The notes under the pieces are model-generated. The model made no database searches, was not told the DNA's origin, and saw nothing but the letters and a program-made list of their open reading frames with translations. 64,000 bases of DNA, from contig NZ_QWBU01000003.1 of the NCBI RefSeq assembly GCF_003432075.1, positions 310,001 through 374,000 on the forward strand, read 5' to 3'. Shown here one piece after another: positions 59,874-64,000 of the stretch; position 1 is the first letter of the stretch; each line of letters opens with the position of its first letter. Made by a program: the position numbers and the translations under genes. This DNA comes from Shinella sp. WSJ-2. Its GTDB lineage: Bacteria > Pseudomonadota > Alphaproteobacteria > Rhizobiales > Rhizobiaceae.

Positions 59874-60073
59874 GCGCCGAGGCCACTGCTTTCCCCTGGG
59901 AGGCGGTGCTTCATGCCGGGCTTTGCCGGATGCGGCTTCCCGCGAAAGACTTTTGGGCCATGACACCGCGCGAACTGGCCCATGTGTTTGGCCTGCTGCG
60001 GCCGCTGCCGGCCGCCACGCGGCGCGAAGACCTGACGGCGCTGATGCAGGCTTTTCCCGACGAGAAGGAGTGA
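59846..60073 (+). CDS. tail-assembly chaperone, RcGTA g10.1/rcc01693-like, probably made by frameshift
   Basis: The frame from 59807 to 60073 has no ATG, GTG or TTG before its conserved part begins. Residues AEATAFPWEAVLHAGLCRMR, LPAKDFWAMTPRELAHVFGL and REDLTALMQAFPDEKE match the rcc01693 family of phage tail assembly chaperones. Only CTG at 59870, GTG at 59906 or ATG at 59930 could start it alone, the last two cutting into the conserved block. The simplest reading is a -1 fusion with gp10, as in lambda G/GT. It binds the tape measure during tail assembly. Confidence 0.75.
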   Translation, partial: KPSGAAFDLSAEATAFPWEAVLHAGLCRMRLPAKDFWAMTPRELAHVFGLLRPLPAATRREDLTALMQAFPDEKE

Positions 60074-60076
60074 ACC

Positions 60077-60625
60077 ATGGCGCAAGCGGACAACCGGTCG
60101 CTTGATACCACGAAACAGACCGCCGAGCAGCTTTCAACGATCTTCGACGACCTGGAGGCGCGTTCGCGCTCCTTCGGCTCGGCGCTGACGGGCGCATTGA
60201 GAGGTGCGGTCGTCGACGGCAAGGGGCTGGAGGGCGTGCTGACCGGCCTTGCCCGACGGATGAGCGATATCGCGCTTTCAGCGGGACTGAAGCCGCTCGA
60301 GGGTGTCCTGTCGTCCGGCGTTTCGGCGTTGCTCGGCCGTGTGACGCCCTTTGCCAAGGGTGGTGTCGTGTCGGCGCCGACCTATTTCGGCGGCGGCAGC
60401 GGCGGCGGGCTGGGCCTGATGGGCGAGGCGGGAGCGGAGGCGATCCTGCCTTTGAAACGCGGGCCGGACGGCGCGCTTGGCCTGGCCACAGAAGGGGGGG
60501 CGGGCGCGGGCGCACGCATCGTCTTCAACGTGACGGCGCAGGATGCGGCGAGCTTCCGCAAATCCGAGGGGCAGATCGCGGCCATGCTGACACGCGCCGT
60601 GGGGCGCGGACAGCGCAGTCTGTGA
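60077..60625 (+). CDS. short phage tail tape measure protein (GTA gp11)
   Basis: 182 residues, very short for a tape measure but right for GTAs (RcGTA ~219). N-terminal helix RSLDTTKQTAEQLSTIFDDL, hydrophobic SALTGALRGAVVDGKGLEGV, then AKGGVVSAPTYFGGGSGGGL and GLMGEAGAEAILPLKRGPDG, the phage tail-tape C-terminal motif. Its length sets a short tail. It starts three bases after the chaperone stop. Confidence 0.9.
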   Translation: MAQADNRSLDTTKQTAEQLSTIFDDLEARSRSFGSALTGALRGAVVDGKGLEGVLTGLARRMSDIALSAGLKPLEGVLSSGVSALLGRVTPFAKGGVVSAPTYFGGGSGGGLGLMGEAGAEAILPLKRGPDGALGLATEGGAGAGARIVFNVTAQDAASFRKSEGQIAAMLTRAVGRGQRSL

Positions 60626-60652
60626 CGCCTCGCTTCATTGTGGGAGACTGAG

Positions 60653-61288
60653 ATGGCAGGATTTCATGAGGTGCGGTTTCCGCTGCGGGTCGCGCTCGGC
60701 ACCAGCGGCGGGCCGGTGCGGCGCACGGATATCGTCAGCCTGTCCAATGGGCGGGAAAACCGTAACCGGCGCTGGCAGGATGCCCGGCGGCGCTACGATG
60801 CGGGATCGGGCGTGCGCTCGATCGATGATCTCTATGCCGTGCTCGCCTTCTTCGAGGCGCGGGCGGGGCAGTTTTACGGGTTCCGGTTCCGCGACCCCGT
60901 CGATCACCGGTCCGGTGTGCCGGGGGCCTCCCCGGCGGCGGATGATCAGCAGATCGGCACGGGGGATGGCGTAACGGCGGCGTTCCAGCTGGTCAAGCGC
61001 TATGCGGATGCGGGTGGCGCGACGGTGCGGGTAATCGAAAAGCCGGTAGCGGGTTCGTTGGTGGTTTCGGTGGCGGGAAGTGCGGTGCCGGCGGCCGACT
61101 ACACGGTGGATACGGCGACGGGGATCGTGACCTTCAAGCCGGGCAAGGTTCCGGCGTCGGGTGCCATTCGCGCGGGGTTCGAATTCGACGTACCGGTGCG
61201 CTTCGATACCGACCGCATCGATATCGATCTGGCGCAGTTCAATGCCGGGCGCATTCCCTCCATTCCGCTTGTGGAGATCAAGCCATGA
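60653..61288 (+). CDS. DUF2460 distal tail protein (GTA gp12)
   Basis: 211 residues. MAGFHEVRFPLRVALGTSGG, TDIVSLSNGRENRNRRWQDA, FEARAGQFYGFRFRDPVDHR and FEFDVPVRFDTDRIDIDLAQ define the DUF2460/TIGR02217 distal tail family. It caps the tail tube and binds the tail tip. GGGAGA precedes the ATG. Confidence 0.94.
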   Translation: MAGFHEVRFPLRVALGTSGGPVRRTDIVSLSNGRENRNRRWQDARRRYDAGSGVRSIDDLYAVLAFFEARAGQFYGFRFRDPVDHRSGVPGASPAADDQQIGTGDGVTAAFQLVKRYADAGGATVRVIEKPVAGSLVVSVAGSAVPAADYTVDTATGIVTFKPGKVPASGAIRAGFEFDVPVRFDTDRIDIDLAQFNAGRIPSIPLVEIKP

Positions 61289-62175
61289 GGACGATCCAGG
61301 CGGGGCTTCAGGCCCATCTCGACGGCGAGGTGACGACGCTCTGCCATGCCTGGCGCGTGACACGGCGCGACGGCGTGGTGCTGGGCTTTACCGACCATGA
61401 CCATAATCTTTCCTTCGACGGTACGGACTATCTGGCAGCGAGCGGCTTCGAGGCGAGCGAGGCGGAGGACGGCAACGGGCTTGCCGCCGAGAGCGGCGAG
61501 TTATCCGGCGGCTTTTCCGCCGAGGCGATCCGCGAGGCAGACCTTGCGGCCGGGCGGTATGACGGGGCGAAGGTCGAGGTTTTCACGGTCAACTGGCAGG
61601 ATACGTCCGAACGCCTGCTGTTGCGCACGGCGGAGCTGGGCGAGGTCAGGCGCGAGGGCGGGCTGTTCCGCGCCGAATTGCGGCGGCTGACGCATGGGCT
61701 CGACCAGGTGCGCGGGCGTATCTACGGGCACCGCTGCGATGCGGTTTTCGGGGATAGCAGCTGCGGTATCGATGCCTCGGCGCCGGCCTATCGGGCCACG
61801 GCGACGGTGCTGGCCGTGCTCGACGAGATGCGGGTGAAGGTCGGCGGCCTCTCGGGATTTGCCGAACGGTTCTTTCGCTACGGTGTGCTGACGGTGGCAA
61901 GCGGGGCTGCGGTGGGGCTTTCGGCCGATATCGAGGACCACCGCAAGGCGGATGGGGCGGACGAACTTGTGCTCTGGTTGCCGGCGCCGGCGGGGCTTGC
62001 CGCAGGCGATGCGCTGCAGGTGACGGCAGGCTGCGACAAACGCTTTTCGACCTGCAAGGCGAAGTTTGCCAACGAGCTGAATTTCCGCGGCTTTCCGCAC
62101 ATGCCGGGCAGCGATTTCACCTATGGCTATGCCGATGGCGACACCGTGCATGACGGGAGGCCACTCTATGAATGA
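61285..62175 (+). CDS. DUF2163 baseplate hub protein (GTA gp13)
   Basis: 296 residues. LQAHLDGEVTTLCHAWRVTR, DGVVLGFTDHDHNLSFDGTD, YGHRCDAVFGDSSCGIDASA and GCDKRFSTCKAKFANELNFR are DUF2163 signatures; the Cys pattern near 150-160 and 250-255 binds an Fe-S cluster or zinc in the RcGTA hub. Start overlaps gp12 by ATGA. Confidence 0.94.
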   Translation: MRTIQAGLQAHLDGEVTTLCHAWRVTRRDGVVLGFTDHDHNLSFDGTDYLAASGFEASEAEDGNGLAAESGELSGGFSAEAIREADLAAGRYDGAKVEVFTVNWQDTSERLLLRTAELGEVRREGGLFRAELRRLTHGLDQVRGRIYGHRCDAVFGDSSCGIDASAPAYRATATVLAVLDEMRVKVGGLSGFAERFFRYGVLTVASGAAVGLSADIEDHRKADGADELVLWLPAPAGLAAGDALQVTAGCDKRFSTCKAKFANELNFRGFPHMPGSDFTYGYADGDTVHDGRPLYE

Positions 62176-62611
62176 GACGGCAATGGGCGAGCGGGTCGTT
62201 GCCGTCGCGCGCGGGTTCATCGGCACACCCTATCGGCATCAGGGGGCAGTGAAGGGCGTGGGGTGCGATTGTCTCGGGCTGATCCGCGGGGTCTGGCAGG
62301 AGCTTTACGGCGCCGAACCGGAGGTGCCGGCACCCTATGCGCCCGACTGGGCGGAGCGGGCGGGTGAGGAGCGACTGCTTCTGGCGGCCGCGCGGCATTG
62401 CGGACCGGCTTTGCCTGTCGCGGCGCTTCGGCCGGGGGATCTGCTGGTCTTTCGCTGGCGCACGGGCGTGGCGGCGAAACATGCCGGTATCGCGGCGCCG
62501 GAAAACCGATTCATCCATGCCTATGAGCAGGCGGCTGTGATCGAATCGCCCCTCGTGCCCTGCTGGCGCCGGCGCATTGCCGGCGTTTTTCGTTTCCCGG
62601 AGATGGTCTGA
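62168..62611 (+). CDS. NlpC/P60 tail peptidase (GTA gp14)
   Basis: 147 residues. VAVARGFIGTPYRHQGAVKG, VGCDCLGLIRGVWQELYG with the catalytic Cys and AAKHAGIAAPENRFIHAYEQ with the catalytic His. It cuts peptidoglycan peptides at the tail tip for entry into the recipient. Overlaps gp13 by 8 bases. Confidence 0.93.
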   Translation: MNETAMGERVVAVARGFIGTPYRHQGAVKGVGCDCLGLIRGVWQELYGAEPEVPAPYAPDWAERAGEERLLLAAARHCGPALPVAALRPGDLLVFRWRTGVAAKHAGIAAPENRFIHAYEQAAVIESPLVPCWRRRIAGVFRFPEMV

Positions 62612-62614
62612 CCC

Positions 62615-64000
62615 ATGGCGACACTTCTTTTCCAGGCGGCCGGTGCGGCGCTCGGCAGCGTGTTCGGGCCGTTCGGCGCGATTCTCGGGCGCGCGGCGGG
62701 GGCGCTTGCCGGCTCGGTGGTCGATCGCTCGCTGCTGAACGGTGCCAGCAAGATTTCCGGTGCGCGGCTTGGCGACGGACGCATTCCGGGGGCGGATGAG
62801 GGCACGGCGATGAGCCGCGTCTATGGCACGGCGCGGCTCGGGGGCACGCTGATCTGGGCGACGCGGTTCGAGGAGGAAGTGTCCGTCGAGCGCGCGGGCG
62901 GCAAGGCGAGCGGGCCGCGTGTCGAGACGTTTCGCTACTTCGCGAATTTCGCGGTGGGCGTCTGCGAGGGACCGATTGCCGGCATCCGGCGTGTGTGGGC
63001 GGACGGGCGCGAGCTCGACCTGACCGGGGTGGCGATGCGGCTGCACCGGGGCACCTCGACGCAGATGCCCGATCCGCTGATCGAGGCAAAGCAGGGGGCG
63101 GGCAACACGCCGGCCTATCGAGGGCTCGCCTATGTCGTTTTCGAGCGGCTCCCGCTCGATACGTTCGGCAACCGCATTCCCGTACTGCAATTCGAGGTGC
63201 TGAAGCCGGTCGGGTCGCTTGAGGAAAAGGTCCGGGCGGTGACGATCATTCCCGGCTCCAGCGAGCACGGTTACGATCCGCGGCTGGTGACGGAGAAGCT
63301 CGGCAAGGGCAAGGGGCGCAACATCAACCGCAACACGCTCGTCGCGGCGACCGACTGGGAGGCGTCGATCGACGAGCTCTTGGCGCTTTGCCCTAACCTC
63401 GAGCGTGTCGGGCTGGTCGTCGCGTGGTTCGGCACGGATCTGCGGGCGGGACATTGCCGCATCGTGCCGGGTGTCGAGGTTTCGGCGCGCACGGATGAAA
63501 GCCGGCCGTGGAAGGTTTGCGGCATCGGGCGCGGCGCGGCACGTGTGATGAGCCAGAGCGGTGGTGGGCCGGCCTATGGGGGCACGCCTTCGGATGCCAG
63601 CGTGGTCGCCGCGATCAAGGACCTGAAGGCGCGCGGGATCGAGGTCTATCTCTATCCCTTCGTCCTGATGGATGTGCCGGCGGGCAACAGCCTGCCCGAT
63701 CCCTATGGCGGCGCGGCGCAGGCACCCTATCCCTGGCGCGGGCGCATCACCTGTCATCCGCAATCGGCCAATGGCACGGCGGCGGCGGGCAGCCAGGTCG
63801 CGGCCTTTGTGGGGAGCGCGGCGGCAGGCGATTTTACGGTTTCGGGCGAGGCGGTTACGGGGCCGGCGAGCGATGAAGGCTTTCGTCGGCTGATCCTGCA
63901 CTACGCGCATCTGGCGGAAGCGGCTGGCGGCGTTGATGGCTTCCTGATCGGTTCGGAGATGCGCGGGATGACCTGGCTGCGCGACGGGACGGGCGGATTT
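62615..64000 (+). CDS. GTA gp15 tail-tip/host-specificity protein, N-terminal part
   Basis: The first 462 codons of a gene that leaves the window; RcGTA gp15 is ~1300 residues. It starts ATLLFQAAGAALGSVFGPFG with a glycine-rich hydrophobic head, then SRVYGTARLGGTLIWATRFE, RYFANFAVGVCEGPIAGIRR, VWADGRELDLTGVAMRLHRG and the TIM-barrel-like part VVAWFGTDLRAGHCRIVPGV ... YAHLAEAAGGVDGFLIGSEM. It is the central baseplate 'megatron' that carries receptor-binding parts and probably a glycosidase. Confidence 0.92.
   Translation, partial: MATLLFQAAGAALGSVFGPFGAILGRAAGALAGSVVDRSLLNGASKISGARLGDGRIPGADEGTAMSRVYGTARLGGTLIWATRFEEEVSVERAGGKASGPRVETFRYFANFAVGVCEGPIAGIRRVWADGRELDLTGVAMRLHRGTSTQMPDPLIEAKQGAGNTPAYRGLAYVVFERLPLDTFGNRIPVLQFEVLKPVGSLEEKVRAVTIIPGSSEHGYDPRLVTEKLGKGKGRNINRNTLVAATDWEASIDELLALCPNLERVGLVVAWFGTDLRAGHCRIVPGVEVSARTDESRPWKVCGIGRGAARVMSQSGGGPAYGGTPSDASVVAAIKDLKARGIEVYLYPFVLMDVPAGNSLPDPYGGAAQAPYPWRGRITCHPQSANGTAAAGSQVAAFVGSAAAGDFTVSGEAVTGPASDEGFRRLILHYAHLAEAAGGVDGFLIGSEMRGMTWLRDGTGGF

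Noticed and set aside
62117-63910. 597-codon minus-strand frame opposite GTA gp14/gp15
   Set aside because: No recognisable domain; the sense strand has unmistakable tail genes in order.
50983-64000. Reading the region as an active prophage
   Set aside because: No integrase, repressor, replication genes or attachment repeats, and gene order follows RcGTA; the right end is not visible, so this remains provisional.

Overview
The window is GC-rich chromosomal DNA of an alphaproteobacterium, most likely a member of Rhizobiaceae (Rhizobium, Shinella, Ensifer or Agrobacterium type). Pointers are a MucR/Ros-type regulator, BetI/ChoX choline genes, a seven-gene Mrp/Pha antiporter operon, DUF930, DUF5330, DUF1491, DUF2336 and DUF6456 proteins, a DivJ-like cell-cycle kinase and a gene transfer agent (GTA) structural cluster. 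Nothing suggests a plasmid or a complete prophage. I recognise no rRNA, tRNA or CRISPR array. All functions come from reading motifs and gene order; no database search was run.

1-20 kb is housekeeping and stress metabolism: PQQ glucose dehydrogenase, SelO, a FemAB-fold acetyltransferase, a secreted caspase homologue that lacks both catalytic residues, betI/choX/hydrolase, oligopeptidase B, a BigR-regulated YeeE/YedE sulfur-transport pair, an AI-2E permease, DUF930, a GIY-YIG nuclease gene boxed by inverted palindromic repeats, a VOC protein, a DksA-like regulator, hemolysin III, an acetyltransferase and MsrB.

20-32 kb holds a VapBC module, mrpABCDEFG, mucR, a DnaA-domain-IV-like/DUF6456 gene pair, an operon of a Cache-domain membrane sensor plus a prokaryotic pentameric ligand-gated ion channel, and sufE. 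32-50 kb holds a DivJ-like histidine kinase with a peptidoglycan-binding-domain membrane protein, DUF1491, four RTX-type calcium-binding secreted proteins (two of them large close paralogues in tandem), DUF2336, the DUF1254/DUF1214 pair, PBP1A and a YcgN-type protein.

50.8-64 kb is a head-to-tail cluster in the order of the Rhodobacter capsulatus GTA: small terminase candidate, large terminase, GH19 lysozyme, portal, DUF6107, protease, capsid, connector, closure, DUF3168, tail tube, gp10, tail-assembly chaperone, short tape measure, gp12, gp13, NlpC/P60 and the start of the gp15 tail-tip protein, which runs off the window. There is no integrase or lysogeny module, and nearly all genes overlap or abut on one strand, which fits a domesticated GTA.

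The items I would look at first are: a likely programmed -1 frameshift joining GTA gp10 to a chaperone reading frame that has no usual start upstream of its conserved part; the Cache sensor/ligand-gated channel operon; the repeat-boxed GIY-YIG gene together with a gene-less inverted pair of related repeats inside the GTA cluster; and the catalytically dead caspase homologue.
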